Shown here piece by piece: positions 8,892 to 17,862 of a DNA stretch of 64,000 nucleotides. This stretch comes from Agrobacterium pusense. GTDB lineage: Bacteria; Pseudomonadota; Alphaproteobacteria; Rhizobiales; Rhizobiaceae. Position 1 is the first letter of the stretch; every line of letters begins with the position of its first letter. The stretch lies in the NCBI RefSeq assembly GCF_900102105.1, contig NZ_FNBB01000007.1:1-64000 (forward strand), written 5' to 3'. A program made the translations under genes and the position numbers. Under the pieces are notes generated by a model. It was not told where the DNA came from. It did no database searches and worked only from the letters and a program-made list of their open reading frames with translations.

Positions 8892-9980
8892 TTAGCGTGA
8901 CTTCGCCTGCTGACGCTTCACATGGGCGAGGATCGACTCTTCGCTCAAGCCGTCACGATTGACGAGCACGGTGTCGAACACCTTTGCGGTTTTGGATACG
9001 GCGGCGGATTCTTCGGAATAGGCCGCTGCATATTTGGAAGACGGCGTGGGCACACGCAGATAATTGCCGCCTGGAGCCGCTGGTTCCCGCAGGAAGTTAC
9101 CTTCGGGGCGCTCCGCCAGGATCGGGCCGATTTCCGGCAGGATCGCGAATTGTTCGAATGCGGGCTGTACACCGTTGACGAGTGGCATGGCCTGAAGCGC
9201 CGCATTCTTCTTGGAACCAACGAGCGCGGTCTGAGCCGAGCCGGCATAATTCGGGTTCGATGTCGGCGCCGGCACGAAATTCGGCGAGGCCGAAGCAACC
9301 ATCACGCCGGTCGCGATCTGCCCTTCAGGCGCGACGCCCGGCGAACGCGAACCCTTCGGAATATAGGAAGCCATCAGGTAAGGCATGTCATGGCCGTCGA
9401 GCGGCGCACGGCCCGCATATTGAACCCGTACATTTGCCGTCCCCGTCGCCTTCATGTCCAGAAGATCCGCCGTCTTGCTGGAAACGTCGATCAGACGGCC
9501 CTCGTGGAACGGACCACGGTCGTTGACGCGGACGAGCACCGACGCGCCATTATCCATATTGGTGATGCGCGCGTAGCTCGGCAGCGGAAATGTCGGATGT
9601 GCGGCAGAAAGATGTTCCTTGTCGTAAACCTCGCCATTGGCCGTGAGGCGTCCATGGAAGGCAGAGCCATACCAGGAAGCAAGGCCAACCTTGTTGTAGC
9701 CCGGCTCTTCTTTCGGGAAGTAACGGCGGCCCTTGACGGTGTAGGCGTTACCCAGCAGCTCGCGTCCGCCACCCTTCGGGATGTTCTTTCCATCGGCAAC
9801 GCGCGGGCTGGCCTTCACGCCATATTCGGATTCGGAGAAATATTCCTTGCTGCGCTTGGGCTTAGGCTTTGTCTCGGAGGTGGTGGAACACGACGCCGTT
9901 GCAGCGCAAAGCACGGAAATTGCAAGCCACTTCACGCCCGACCTAGCGCTGATGCCTGTTTTCTTGACCGTAGAATTCAA
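8892..9980 (-). CDS. rlpA: RlpA-like septal ring lytic transglycosylase lipoprotein
   Basis: A 362-residue outer-envelope lipoprotein. The signal peptide ends in a lipobox with Cys31 (AATASC). Residues ~90-180 form the double-psi beta-barrel (GLASWYGSAFHGRLTANG, with VNDRGPFHEGRLIDVS), the catalytic core of RlpA enzymes that cut glycan strands lacking stem peptides. The C-terminal half is low-complexity Pro/Ala/Ser-rich and no clear SPOR domain is visible, unlike E. coli RlpA. It lies directly upstream of the carboxypeptidase-like gene on the same strand (71-base gap), a cell-wall pair. Confidence 0.85.
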   Translation of the reverse strand: MNSTVKKTGISARSGVKWLAISVLCAATASCSTTSETKPKPKRSKEYFSESEYGVKASPRVADGKNIPKGGGRELLGNAYTVKGRRYFPKEEPGYNKVGLASWYGSAFHGRLTANGEVYDKEHLSAAHPTFPLPSYARITNMDNGASVLVRVNDRGPFHEGRLIDVSSKTADLLDMKATGTANVRVQYAGRAPLDGHDMPYLMASYIPKGSRSPGVAPEGQIATGVMVASASPNFVPAPTSNPNYAGSAQTALVGSKKNAALQAMPLVNGVQPAFEQFAILPEIGPILAERPEGNFLREPAAPGGNYLRVPTPSSKYAAAYSEESAAVSKTAKVFDTVLVNRDGLSEESILAHVKRQQAKSR

Positions 9981-10295
9981 ATCGTCTGCCCCACGCTGCT
10001 ATTGGCTCGGAGAACCGCACCCTCACTTGCCTCGATATTGCCCCTGCCATCGAAGCACCTAACAGTCGCTTAATCTTGTGCATAACGTGGCGAAAATGCG
10101 AACGACTTTTGCAAATTCGATAAAATTGTAACGAACGTGGTTAATGATTTCTATTTTTTCGGCATGCCCCTCCACGGCGGAATCCGCCCGCCGTCAGTCC
10201 TCCCCTCGCAGCCTCGCAAGGAACAAAGCAGCGGTAACCGCGTTTTCTCCGCGCAAACAAACGAGCTTCCGCCGGTTTCGGCTGAGGGAGGAAAC
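9981..10295. other. Intergenic region between rlpA and a small exported protein gene
   Basis: This 315-base gap separates the divergent rlpA and 10296 genes. It is AT-richer around 10090-10160 (aaattcgataaaattgtaac), plausibly where the two promoters lie. An open frame crosses it from 10137 to the 10296 gene, but its sequence is not protein-like and the gene has a far better start at 10296. No RNA gene or operator was recognised. Confidence 0.4.
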
Positions 10296-10634
10296 ATGAT
10301 AAATTTTATGAAAACCACAGGTCTGGCGATTGGCATCGCCCTGGTATCCTTCGCCGCACCTATGCCTGCCGGTGCCCAGGATATGGAGCTCAGAATCGGC
10401 CCGGATGGCGTCCGTCCCGTCATCCGCGACCGTGATCGGGACATGGACCGCCGGGGTCCTCCACGCATGCGTGGCTGCAGCGAACGCGAAGCCCGCGCCG
10501 CGGCCCGTGAAGCAGGCCTTCGTGATCCCGAAGTCGTGCGCGTCACGCCGGGCCGCGTTGTTGTCGAAGGCTTCACGCGCCGGGGACCGGACCGGATCAC
10601 CTTCGCAAATGAACGAGGCTGTCCGGAAATCTGA
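10296..10634 (+). CDS. Small exported protein of unknown function
   Basis: A 112-residue protein beginning MINFMKTTGLAIGIALVSF, with a signal peptide likely cut after AGAQ. The mature part is charged and Arg/Asp-rich (RDRDRDMDRRGPPRM), then has two cysteines (RGCSERE and ERGCPEI) that could form a disulphide in the periplasm. The start at 10296 is chosen because a strong Shine-Dalgarno (gagggaggaaac) precedes it. It resembles small periplasmic proteins common in Rhizobiaceae, but I cannot name a function. It is followed at once by a terminator. Confidence 0.7.
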   Translation: MINFMKTTGLAIGIALVSFAAPMPAGAQDMELRIGPDGVRPVIRDRDRDMDRRGPPRMRGCSEREARAAAREAGLRDPEVVRVTPGRVVVEGFTRRGPDRITFANERGCPEI

Positions 10635-10653
10635 TCCACTACCGCTGCCTGGA

Positions 10654-10677
10654 ACCCGCCGAAAGGCGGGTTTCTTA
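10654..10677 (+). terminator. Rho-independent terminator after the small exported protein
   Basis: The stem cccgcc / ggcggg with a gaaa tetraloop is followed by tttctt, about 20 bases past the stop codon at 10634. The arms are perfect and the loop is a stable GNRA type. Confidence 0.75.
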
Positions 10678-10757
10678 TTCGTACGGAATGTACGCGATGC
10701 CCAAACGCTGCGGGAACACGCCTCGTCGCGACATTGTAGGAATGATGTTGCGCTTGA

Positions 10758-10847
10758 TGGCAGATGGGGTGGGATTCGAACCCACGGTACGCTCTCACGC
10801 ACGCCGGTTTTCAAGACCGGTTCCTTAAACCACTCGGACACCCATCC
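10758..10847 (-). tRNA. tRNA-Ser (anticodon TGA)
   Basis: Read on the minus strand, the gene begins GGATGGGTGTCCGAGTGG, has an anticodon stem-loop ggtcTTGAaaacc giving anticodon TGA, a long variable arm (gcgtgcgtgagagcgtac, class II as expected for serine), the T arm gtGGGTTCGAATCCCac and a 3' end CCCATCTGCCA with encoded CCA. The first acceptor pair would be a G-U wobble. The gene is 90 nt including CCA. It decodes UCA codons (and UCG by wobble). Confidence 0.95.
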
Positions 10848-10860
10848 ATGGTGGTGAGGC

Positions 10861-10888
10861 TTTATAGCGGTTTGAAAAAGGGCGTCAA
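10861..10888 (-). promoter_or_regulatory. Sigma-70 promoter of tRNA-Ser
   Basis: On the minus strand TTGACG (10883-10888) and TATAAA (10861-10866) are separated by 16 bases. Transcription would start a few bases before the mature 5' end at 10847. Both hexamers are close to consensus. Confidence 0.8.
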
Positions 10889-10933
10889 TCCCGCTCCGAC
10901 AAGCATCGTCTTCCTTCTCTCACAGTTGGCGGA

Positions 10934-11098
10934 TCATTGCCCCGGGGTCGCTGCGGGCGGCAGCAGGGAGCCGTCACCTGAAGGTATCGAAGGGACCTGC
11001 TGCGCTGTATCGAACAGCGTAAGGCTCAAAACGATTGCAACAAGCACCAATAAAAGCGCCACAAAGAGGATTCCGGATTTATCCATGCGTCTGCTCAT
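10934..11098 (-). CDS. Small single-pass membrane protein, 54 residues
   Basis: A short frame found by reading the minus strand by hand. It encodes MSRRMDKSG, then a hydrophobic stretch (ILFVALLLVLVAIVLSL), then a Pro/Ser/Gly-rich tail ending PPAATPGQ. The topology suggests one inner-membrane helix with a periplasmic tail. An inner ATG at 11086 is possible; neither start has a strong Shine-Dalgarno. The protein-like hydrophobic profile is the only evidence. No function is recognised. Confidence 0.5.
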   Translation of the reverse strand: MSRRMDKSGILFVALLLVLVAIVLSLTLFDTAQQVPSIPSGDGSLLPPAATPGQ

Positions 11099-11284
11099 GT
11101 CACGTTACGTTAAAGGAGAATATGTGCAATTCGAGGCAAGCAAAGAATAAAGCGAAAGCCTGTCAAGTTGTCTTACAGATCCGTCAAATTCATCGTTCAA
11201 AAATCTGCGGATTAAGTGAAATTTGTGCATTGGCGTACTGTTTGGGACGGAAGTGGCCTATCGCGTCCGCACCATTGTCTCTTA

Positions 11285-11370
11285 TATCCCACTCATCGCT
11301 CCCGGGCATTGCCCAACTTTCCCCGAGCGATCAACCTGCCCCGCCTCTTTGCGGGGCTTTTTTCTTTTAT
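11285..11370 (+). ncRNA. Candidate structured small RNA ending in a strong terminator
   Basis: Within a ~330-base stretch lacking a convincing gene there are two consecutive hairpins on the plus strand. The first pairs atcgctc (11294-11300) with gagcgat (11325-11331), enclosing a small gggc/gccc hairpin and an unpaired caactttcccc. The second is the terminator at 11338-11357. No upstream coding gene on this strand needs that terminator, so the simplest reading is an independent trans-acting RNA of ~80-90 nt, as many rhizobial Hfq-dependent RNAs are. I could not place a clear promoter, so the 5' end is a guess. Confidence 0.5.
11338..11368 (+). terminator. Strong rho-independent terminator
   Basis: The perfect 7-bp stem gccccgc / gcggggc (11338-11344, 11351-11357) with loop ctcttt is followed by ttttttctttt. 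It is oriented plus-strand and terminates the candidate small RNA just upstream. Confidence 0.85.
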
Positions 11371-11427
11371 GGTCATGACATGATGTGCGGCCGGAGGATG
11401 GGCGACCCTTGACGGCGGGCGCCTCAC

Positions 11428-11655
11428 TCAAACGCCGATGCTGGGCCCGCCATGGCCGTGCCGGCCTTCCCCCTGGAGAAGGTCCTCGAAGAGGTTCAGC
11501 AGCGCCGGCGGCAAGGTATCGGACAACTCGGCGATGATTTCGTTGGCGCGGTTATAGGAGTAGATCGCGCAGAGCGTGAGCACCAGCAGAACGATCCAAG
11601 GCCAGATTGGTTTGCGCCTTTGCGGCGCTCCGTTGGGCTGTTGCGGTAAAGTCAT
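11428..11655 (-). CDS. Small membrane-anchored protein, 75 residues
   Basis: The protein has a polar Pro/Gln-rich N-terminus, one transmembrane helix (WPWIVLLVLTLCAIYSY) and a ~45-residue tail ending in a Gly/His-rich segment (GEGRHGHGGPSIG). It lies 15 bases downstream of the zinc-ribbon gene at 11671-11934 on the same strand, so the two are probably co-transcribed. No family recognised. Confidence 0.65.
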   Translation of the reverse strand: MTLPQQPNGAPQRRKPIWPWIVLLVLTLCAIYSYNRANEIIAELSDTLPPALLNLFEDLLQGEGRHGHGGPSIGV

Positions 11656-11670
11656 GCCGGCACCTTCCGT

Positions 11671-11934
11671 TCAGGCCTTGACGCGCGGCTCGCCTCCCGG
11701 CGCATAGGCGGTTTTCTGCAGGAAGCGGAATATGTTGCCGCATTGGGCGCAGCGGATCATGAAGTCGGTTGGGTCGCCCGAAGGGCGTTCTGCGCGAAAT
11801 CCCCGGGGCATTTCGTCAATGCGGAAATCAACGTCCCGGCGGGTTTTGTCGTCCGACTCGGACGCCTCGGCAAAACCCTGATGGCCACATTTGGAACATT
11901 CGAGTTTCCGGGAATATCTGTCACGCGCTGCCAT
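11671..11934 (-). CDS. Zinc-ribbon-like small protein, 87 residues
   Basis: Residues ~10-16 (LECSKCGHQG) and ~65-73 (IRCAQCGNIFRF) give two CxxC knuckles that would bind one zinc, with a charged middle (EASESDDKTRRDVDFRIDE). I chose the ATG at 11934 (MAARDRYSRKLEC) because sequence before it is not conserved-looking. The function is unknown. Small proteins like this are common in rhizobia next to membrane partners such as the 75-residue protein downstream. Confidence 0.65.
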   Translation of the reverse strand: MAARDRYSRKLECSKCGHQGFAEASESDDKTRRDVDFRIDEMPRGFRAERPSGDPTDFMIRCAQCGNIFRFLQKTAYAPGGEPRVKA

Positions 11935-12065
11935 ATGCCGTCCTTTGCTTGCGCTTATCAGGTAGCAGCGGCAAAACATCATTTCAATGGCGATCGCCGC
12001 GGGTTAAAGCTTTGCCTGTTATTTCCGCGCCGAAAACCCGGCGGACAGAACGAGTTTGAAAGCTC

Positions 12066-12785
12066 ATGCATAGCGACACAGGCTTCCTTTCCTCTTCTCT
12101 CATAAGACGCGTCATCGTCATATGCGGAGCCCTTGCCGCCCTTCTCACTGCGCTCAATTTCGGCATGAAATGGTATGGCGACAGAATTATTCAGGCGGGA
12201 CACACCACGTCGACCGACGAAGTGGAGATCACCATCGGCAACGACCGGCTGAAACTCGCAAAAAACACCCTTCGGAATCCGTCTGATCGTGACAGTGGTG
12301 CACATGAGCGCGCCGACCTCTACCTCACCTGGCCCGACCTTGCGGGGTATCGAGATTCGAATCGTGCCCTTTTCGACGATCCGAAAAATGCAGTCGGGCT
12401 GATTTTCGTTCAGCTGTCGCAAAGCACCATGTCGCAGGACATGTCAGGACGTTTCGAGCCGATTTATACCAGACTTATAGAAGGTGAGCCGACGCCCCTG
12501 AAGCACGGTCTGCTGCTCCATCGGCTGCGCGCTGATTCCGGTTATGGCAAGGAAGTCATATTGACCGGCCGACGCGACGGCGAAAGCGTCTATGTGGTGC
12601 GCTGCCTGCTGCCGCAGACGCCTCAGGAAACAACGGGTAGCGATTGTCAGAGAGATATCCACGTCGGCCAGGACCTGAGCCTGTTCTACCGATTCTCGGC
12701 CAACCTGCTGCCGCAATGGCAGGCGCTAGACGCAGCCGTGACACGCTATGTCGAGAAACGCCTCGTAAAAGACGAAAACCCGTGA
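12066..12785 (+). CDS. Hypothetical membrane-anchored protein, 239 residues
   Basis: The N-terminus carries one hydrophobic anchor (IRRVIVICGALAALLTALNF). The rest looks like a soluble periplasmic domain with two cysteines (VVRCLLPQ and GSDCQRDI) close enough for a disulphide. It has no recognisable enzyme motif. It lies ~140 bases upstream of the carboxypeptidase on the same strand. The real start may be a few codons later. Confidence 0.65.
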   Translation: MHSDTGFLSSSLIRRVIVICGALAALLTALNFGMKWYGDRIIQAGHTTSTDEVEITIGNDRLKLAKNTLRNPSDRDSGAHERADLYLTWPDLAGYRDSNRALFDDPKNAVGLIFVQLSQSTMSQDMSGRFEPIYTRLIEGEPTPLKHGLLLHRLRADSGYGKEVILTGRRDGESVYVVRCLLPQTPQETTGSDCQRDIHVGQDLSLFYRFSANLLPQWQALDAAVTRYVEKRLVKDENP

Positions 12786-12924
12786 CACGGCACGAGACAG
12801 ATCGCGTGTGAAAAGTCGCATTTTATGGAAGGCGGATACCTTTCATAAACCACTTGGTAACGCCATCCCGATAAAGTTTCTACCCGGAGCATTCGGGCGG
12901 GGCGTGTCCGAGCGGAACATAAAT

Positions 12925-14418
12925 ATGCGATTGAAGAGTTCAGCAGTGTTGAAAAGTCTATCTTGGGCACATTCGCGCAAAGCGGGTACAGGGTCTTTTG
13001 TAAGGTTTGTGGCGTTGACACTTGCGGCGGCGTTCATAACCGCAACATCCGTCCAGACCGCAAAGGCCGATCCGAAATATGCGGGCATCGTCATCGATGC
13101 GAAGACCGGCAAGGTGCTTTACGGCGAGGATCCCGACGGGCTGCGTTACCCGGCTTCGCTCACAAAGATGATGACGCTTTATCTGACGTTCGAAGCCCTC
13201 AGTGCCGGACGTATCTCTCTTGATTCCAAGGTGCCGGTTTCGGCGAATGCAGCCAAGGAGCCGCCGTCCAAACTCGGTGTGCGCGCTGGCGGCAGCATTA
13301 CGGTCGAGCAGGCGATCCTTGCTCTCGTTACCCGGTCGGCCAACGACATGGCGACGGCGCTCGGTGAATATCTCGGCGGCTCAGAAGACCGTTTCGCCAG
13401 AATGATGACCGCAAAGGCCCGTGCCCTTGGCATGACGCGCACGACCTACCGCAATGCCAACGGGTTGCCCAATACAGCCCAGATGACCACGGCGCGCGAC
13501 CAAGCCCGCCTCGGCATCGCGCTTCGCCAGCATTTTCCGCAATATTACGGTTACTTCTCCACCCGCACCTTCAATTTCGGCAAGCAGGTGATCGGCAATC
13601 ACAATCGCCTCGTCGGAACCGTGAAGGGCGTTGACGGTATCAAGACCGGTTACACGCGTGCAGCCGGTAGCAATCTTGCCACCTCCGCGCAGCTCGACGG
13701 GCGCTCCATTGTCGCCGTCGTTCTCGGCGGTCGCTCCAGCGCCGCCCGTGACGCCACCATGCGCAAACTGGTTGCAACCTATCTGCCGCAGGCGTCGCGT
13801 GGCGGCAACAGCAACCTGATTGCACAGACGCGTTCCGCCCCGGTCGAAGAGCCGGTCGCTGTGGCCGCCGCCGTTCCCTCTGTCGCCGTCGCCGCGACGG
13901 ATGCCGGCCTACCCAATGCCGGACCCGTTCCGCAGACGCGTTACGAGGAAGCGCCGGTTACCGCCTTTGCTGGCTCCTCTTCCAATGCAGCCGTCAAGGC
14001 GATGGAGGCGGCTACCTGGCAGAAGGGTAAAGATCCCATCCGTCAGGCGCCCTCCGCGCCCGATCGCAAGCTGATAACCAATTCCACCAAGGTCGATAAT
14101 ATCGTCACGGCTTCCACCTCGGCTTCCGCAGCCTCCGTACCTTCCGTTGCGGCAAGGTCTGACGCGCCGCAGGGCGGCTGGGTCATCCAGATTGGCGCAT
14201 CGCCGGACGAAAATTCCGCGCGCGGCCTGCTGCAGAGCGCCCAGGAAAAAGGTGGTGCGGCGCTGCGTTCAGCCAAGCCCTTCACAGTGGCCTACAGCAA
14301 GGATGGCTCCCAGATATACCGCGCCCGTTTCGGCGGCTTCGATGGCCAGAACGCCGCGGTGAATGCATGCAATGCATTGAAAAAGAAAGGCGTCAGCTGC
14401 TGGGCATCCCTTCAGTGA
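12925..14418 (+). CDS. D-alanyl-D-alanine carboxypeptidase with C-terminal SPOR domain
   Basis: A 497-residue periplasmic penicillin-binding protein that removes the terminal D-Ala of peptidoglycan stems. A signal peptide ends near TAKA (residue ~47). All three catalytic motifs are intact: S78-LT-K81, S138-A-N140 and K240-T-G242. A long Ala/Pro/Ser linker (~285-415) leads to a SPOR domain (from ~417, GGWVIQIGASPDENSARG), which binds denuded glycan at the division septum. I start at 12925 because the signal peptide follows. It contrasts with the motif-poor paralogue at 7648-8820. Confidence 0.9.
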   Translation: MRLKSSAVLKSLSWAHSRKAGTGSFVRFVALTLAAAFITATSVQTAKADPKYAGIVIDAKTGKVLYGEDPDGLRYPASLTKMMTLYLTFEALSAGRISLDSKVPVSANAAKEPPSKLGVRAGGSITVEQAILALVTRSANDMATALGEYLGGSEDRFARMMTAKARALGMTRTTYRNANGLPNTAQMTTARDQARLGIALRQHFPQYYGYFSTRTFNFGKQVIGNHNRLVGTVKGVDGIKTGYTRAAGSNLATSAQLDGRSIVAVVLGGRSSAARDATMRKLVATYLPQASRGGNSNLIAQTRSAPVEEPVAVAAAVPSVAVAATDAGLPNAGPVPQTRYEEAPVTAFAGSSSNAAVKAMEAATWQKGKDPIRQAPSAPDRKLITNSTKVDNIVTASTSASAASVPSVAARSDAPQGGWVIQIGASPDENSARGLLQSAQEKGGAALRSAKPFTVAYSKDGSQIYRARFGGFDGQNAAVNACNALKKKGVSCWASLQ

Positions 14419-14500
14419 AGACGTTCCCGCAGGCGGTGCTCTCTGTTTCGAACATCGCCTGTCTCCTCGAATTGTGTAATGAGTAGCGAGGCTTTCCAAG

Positions 14501-14761
14501 ATGGCAGTCAACGAGAATTATTCGGACATTGCGTCTGGCAACGGGCATGGCAGCCTGTCGGTTCTGCATCCCATTCATGAGGCGGCGATGCGTATCGCCG
14601 ATCTCGGTCTCAACCGTTCCAAGGCAAAAACGCGTGATCTCGTGGCGTTGCTGCTCTCGCACGGCGCCCGTGCCTGGCGCGCCAACCAGCCGGAAGCCAG
14701 CATTCACCTGCACGTCGCCCGTCGGTCGGGGCGCTCACCGGTTCATATACGTATTCGCTAA
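14501..14761 (+). CDS. Conserved-looking hypothetical protein, 86 residues
   Basis: A small soluble protein, MAVNENYSDIASGNGHGS, with a helical middle rich in basic residues (AKTRDLVALLLSHGARAWR) and an Arg/His-rich C-terminus. There is no signal peptide. A competing frame at 14529-14840 reads as arginine/cysteine-rich non-protein sequence and was rejected. It ends 30 bases before a bidirectional terminator. The function is unknown. Confidence 0.55.
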   Translation: MAVNENYSDIASGNGHGSLSVLHPIHEAAMRIADLGLNRSKAKTRDLVALLLSHGARAWRANQPEASIHLHVARRSGRSPVHIRIR

Positions 14762-14790
14762 CAGACCGCACCAGACGGAAACCCAAAGAA

Positions 14791-14826
14791 AAACCCCGCG
14801 GCGCACAGGCACCGCGGGGTTTTTGT
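14791..14826. terminator. Bidirectional terminator between a small gene and gyrA
   Basis: The stem aaaccccgcgg / ccgcggggttt with a ~12-base loop is flanked by an A-run on the left and a T-run on the right. It can stop both the plus-strand gene ending at 14761 and gyrA, which ends at 14854 on the minus strand. Confidence 0.8.
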
Positions 14827-14853
14827 TGATCCTGATGTGAAAAACGAGGCGGC

Positions 14854-17646
14854 TTACGCCTCGCTTTCCGGTGCCTCCGGCGTGGTCGGCAGATTGTCAT
14901 CCGCCTCCTCGCCATTGCCATTTTCAGCCTCGTCGTCGCCTTCAGGCTCGTTGATGCGCTCCACGGAAACCACCTTCTCATCCTTCGCGGTCGAGAAGAT
15001 TGTCACACCCTTGGTCGCGCGGCTGGCGATGCGGATGCCGTTCACAGGCACACGGATGAGCTGTCCGCCATCGGAAACCAGCATGATCTGGTCGCCTTCT
15101 TCCACCGGGAAGGCCGCAACAAGTTCACCGATCTCCGACGTCTTCGCGGTATCGGTGGCGCGGATGCCCTTGCCGCCGCGGCCTGAAGTGCGGAAATCGT
15201 AAGACGATGAACGCTTGCCGAAGCCCTTCACGGAAACCGTCAGCACGAATTCTTCGCGCGCCTTCAGTTCCTGGTAGCGCTCCTCACTGAGTTCGCCCTC
15301 TTCCGTTACTTCCTCACCGACGAGCGCGATATCGTCCTCATCCACGCCTGCGGCACGCCGTTCGGCAGCCGAGCGCTTGAGGTAAGCCGCACGCTCCCAC
15401 GGCTCCGCTTCCACATGGCCCACAATGGTCATGGAGATGATGCGGTCGCCTTCGGCCAGGTTGATGCCGCGCACGCCGACGGAATTGCGGCCGGCAAAGA
15501 CGCGTACATCGTCCACGGGGAAGCGGATGCACTGGCCGAGCGCGGTCGTCAGCAGCACATCGTCGCGGTCCGTACAGGTTTCGACGGAGAGGATTTCATC
15601 GCCCTCCTCGTCCAGCTTCATGGCGATCTTGCCGTTGCGGTTGACCTGTACGAAATCGCCGAGCTTGTTGCGGCGAACCGTGCCGCGCGTCGTCGAGAAC
15701 ATCACGTCAAGCGTTTCCCAGGTCGTTTCGTCCTCGGGCAACGGCATGATGGTGGTGATGCGCTCGCCGGGTTCCAGCGGCAACATGTTGATAAGGGCCT
15801 TGCCCTTGGACTGCGGCGTGCCGATCGGCAGACGCCAGACCTTTTCCTTGTAGACGATGCCACGCGAGGAGAAGAACAGGACCGGCGTGTGGGTGTTGGC
15901 GACGAACAGACGGTTGACGAAATCCTCATCGCGCGTTGCCATGCCGGAGCGACCCTTGCCGCCGCGACGCTGTGCACGATACGTCGTCAGCGGCACGCGC
16001 TTGATGTAACCGAGATGCGAAACGGTCACGACCATATCTTCGCGGGCGATGAGGTCTTCATCGTCCATATCGGGACCGCCCTCGACGATCTCGGAGCGAC
16101 GCGGCGTGCCGAATTCGTCGCGGACGGCGGAAAGCTCGTCCTTGACGATCTGCATGATGCGCAGGCGCGATGACAGGATTTCCAGATACTCGCTGATCTC
16201 AGCGCCGATCTTGTTCAGCTCGTCGCCAATTTCATCGCGGCCGAGCGCTGTAAGACGTGCGAGGCGCAATTCGAGAATGGCGCGCGCCTGTTCCTCGGAA
16301 AGGTTGTAAGTCCCGTCTTCGTTGATGCGGTGGCGCGGATCATCGATGAGGCGGATCAGGCTTTCCACATCCTGTGCAGGCCAGCGACGCGTCATCAGTT
16401 CTTCTCGGGCCGAAGCCGGATCGGGAGCATGCCGGATGACGCGGATGACCTCATCGATATTGGCGACGGAAATCGCCAGACCGACCAACACATGCGCCCG
16501 CTCGCGCGCCTTGCGCAGCAGGTATTTCGTGCGACGGCTGACGACATCTTCGCGGAAGGACACGAAAGCACGCAACATGTCGAGCAGCGTCATCTGCTCG
16601 GGCTTGCCGCCGTTCAGCGCCACCATGTTGCAGCCAAACGAGGTCTGCAACGGTGTGTAGCGGTAAAGCTGGTTCAGGATAACGTCTGCATTGGCGTCGC
16701 GCTTCAATTCGATGACGACGCGATAACCCTGGCGGTCGGATTCGTCGCGCAGGTCGGAAATGCCCTCGATGCGCTTTTCCTTGACCAGCTCAGCCATTTT
16801 TTCGATCATAGACGCCTTGTTCACCTGATAGGGAACTTCGGTGATGATGATCTGCTCGCGGTCGCCACGCATCGGCTCGATAGTGGCTCGGCCACGCATG
16901 ATGACCGATCCGCGGCCCGTTTCGTAAGCCGAGCGGATGCCGGAACGGCCCATGATCAGCGCACCGGTCGGGAAATCAGGGCCCGGAATGATCTGCATCA
17001 GTTCCGGCAGCTCGATCGCGGGATTATCGATCAGGGCGATACAGCCATCGATAACCTCTGACAGGTTATGCGGCGGGATGTTCGTGGCCATGCCGACCGC
17101 GATGCCGCCTGCCCCGTTGACCAGCAGGTTCGGGAACTTGGCCGGAATGACGACCGGCTCCTGCAAGGTGCCGTCATAGTTGTCGCGGAAGTCGACCGTT
17201 TCCTTGTCGAGATCGTCAAGCAGCGAATGCGCGGCCTTATCCAGACGGCATTCGGTATAACGTTCAGCGGCCGGCGGATCACCGTCGATGGAGCCGAAGT
17301 TGCCCTGGCCGTCGATCAGCGGCAGGCGGAGCGACCAGTCCTGCGCCATACGCGCCAGCGCGTCATAGATTGCCGAGTTGCCGTGCGGATGGAATTTACC
17401 CATCACGTCCCCGGTTACGCGGGCGCATTTGACGTATTTCTTGTTCCAGTCGATGCCGAGTTCGGACATGCCGTATAGAATACGGCGATGAACCGGCTTC
17501 AGGCCGTCTCGCACATCGGGAAGCGCGCGGGACACGATAACGCTCATGGCGTAATCGAGATACGACCGCTGCATTTCCTCCATGATGGAAATCGGTTCAA
17601 TGCCTGGCGGAAGCTTTCCGCCGCCGGGGGGGCTCTGGTCAGTCAA
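14854..17646 (-). CDS. gyrA: DNA gyrase subunit A
   Basis: A 930-residue subunit of the type II topoisomerase that introduces negative supercoils. The catalytic tyrosine is Tyr130 ([10 protein letters not shown]). The quinolone-resistance region reads [17 protein letters not shown], with Ser91 and Asp95 in the wild-type, quinolone-susceptible state and Asn90 where E. coli has Asp82. The GyrA box ([10 protein letters not shown]) is near residue 560, followed by the beta-pinwheel C-terminal domain and an acidic tail. It is followed by a terminator and preceded by a plausible promoter. Confidence 0.97.
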   Translation of the reverse strand: MTDQSPPGGGKLPPGIEPISIMEEMQRSYLDYAMSVIVSRALPDVRDGLKPVHRRILYGMSELGIDWNKKYVKCARVTGDVMGKFHPHGNSAIYDALARMAQDWSLRLPLIDGQGNFGSIDGDPPAAERYTECRLDKAAHSLLDDLDKETVDFRDNYDGTLQEPVVIPAKFPNLLVNGAGGIAVGMATNIPPHNLSEVIDGCIALIDNPAIELPELMQIIPGPDFPTGALIMGRSGIRSAYETGRGSVIMRGRATIEPMRGDREQIIITEVPYQVNKASMIEKMAELVKEKRIEGISDLRDESDRQGYRVVIELKRDANADVILNQLYRYTPLQTSFGCNMVALNGGKPEQMTLLDMLRAFVSFREDVVSRRTKYLLRKARERAHVLVGLAISVANIDEVIRVIRHAPDPASAREELMTRRWPAQDVESLIRLIDDPRHRINEDGTYNLSEEQARAILELRLARLTALGRDEIGDELNKIGAEISEYLEILSSRLRIMQIVKDELSAVRDEFGTPRRSEIVEGGPDMDDEDLIAREDMVVTVSHLGYIKRVPLTTYRAQRRGGKGRSGMATRDEDFVNRLFVANTHTPVLFFSSRGIVYKEKVWRLPIGTPQSKGKALINMLPLEPGERITTIMPLPEDETTWETLDVMFSTTRGTVRRNKLGDFVQVNRNGKIAMKLDEEGDEILSVETCTDRDDVLLTTALGQCIRFPVDDVRVFAGRNSVGVRGINLAEGDRIISMTIVGHVEAEPWERAAYLKRSAAERRAAGVDEDDIALVGEEVTEEGELSEERYQELKAREEFVLTVSVKGFGKRSSSYDFRTSGRGGKGIRATDTAKTSEIGELVAAFPVEEGDQIMLVSDGGQLIRVPVNGIRIASRATKGVTIFSTAKDEKVVSVERINEPEGDDEAENGNGEEADDNLPTTPEAPESEA

Positions 17647-17682
17647 AACGGATCACATTCTCTGTTAAGAATCGGATGGATT

Positions 17683-17712
17683 TTTATAGCGGAAACAGCC
17701 ACGTTAAGCCAA
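17683..17712 (-). promoter_or_regulatory. Probable gyrA promoter
   Basis: On the minus strand TTGGCT (17707-17712) and TATAAA (17683-17688) are 18 bases apart. The -10 ends about 37 bases before the gyrA ATG. The spacing is one base longer than ideal. Confidence 0.5.
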
Positions 17713-17862
17713 TTTCCCGGCGAGTTTTGAACAGGCTTTTGCGTCATTTGCAAGACGAACGCCGCTTTTCATGATTTAGCCGCCCAAATGCGTAGCGCTC
17801 TCTTTCAAAGTGCCCGCGACTTGCGTAGGCTCCGGCCTAAAAACAAAACCAACGGGGAAAGA

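Noticed and set aside
10758-10847. tRNA-Ser as an integration site
   Set aside because: tRNA genes often host islands, but no integrase or duplicated tRNA end lies nearby, so there is no sign of an island here.
11035-11412. 125-residue plus-strand frame over the candidate small RNA
   Set aside because: Despite an aaaggag before an inner ATG, the sequence is not protein-like and the frame runs through the terminator; an RNA explains the region better.
15415-17478. Plus-strand frames opposite gyrA (up to 252 residues)
   Set aside because: Shadows of gyrA with no recognisable domain; gyrA itself is unambiguous.
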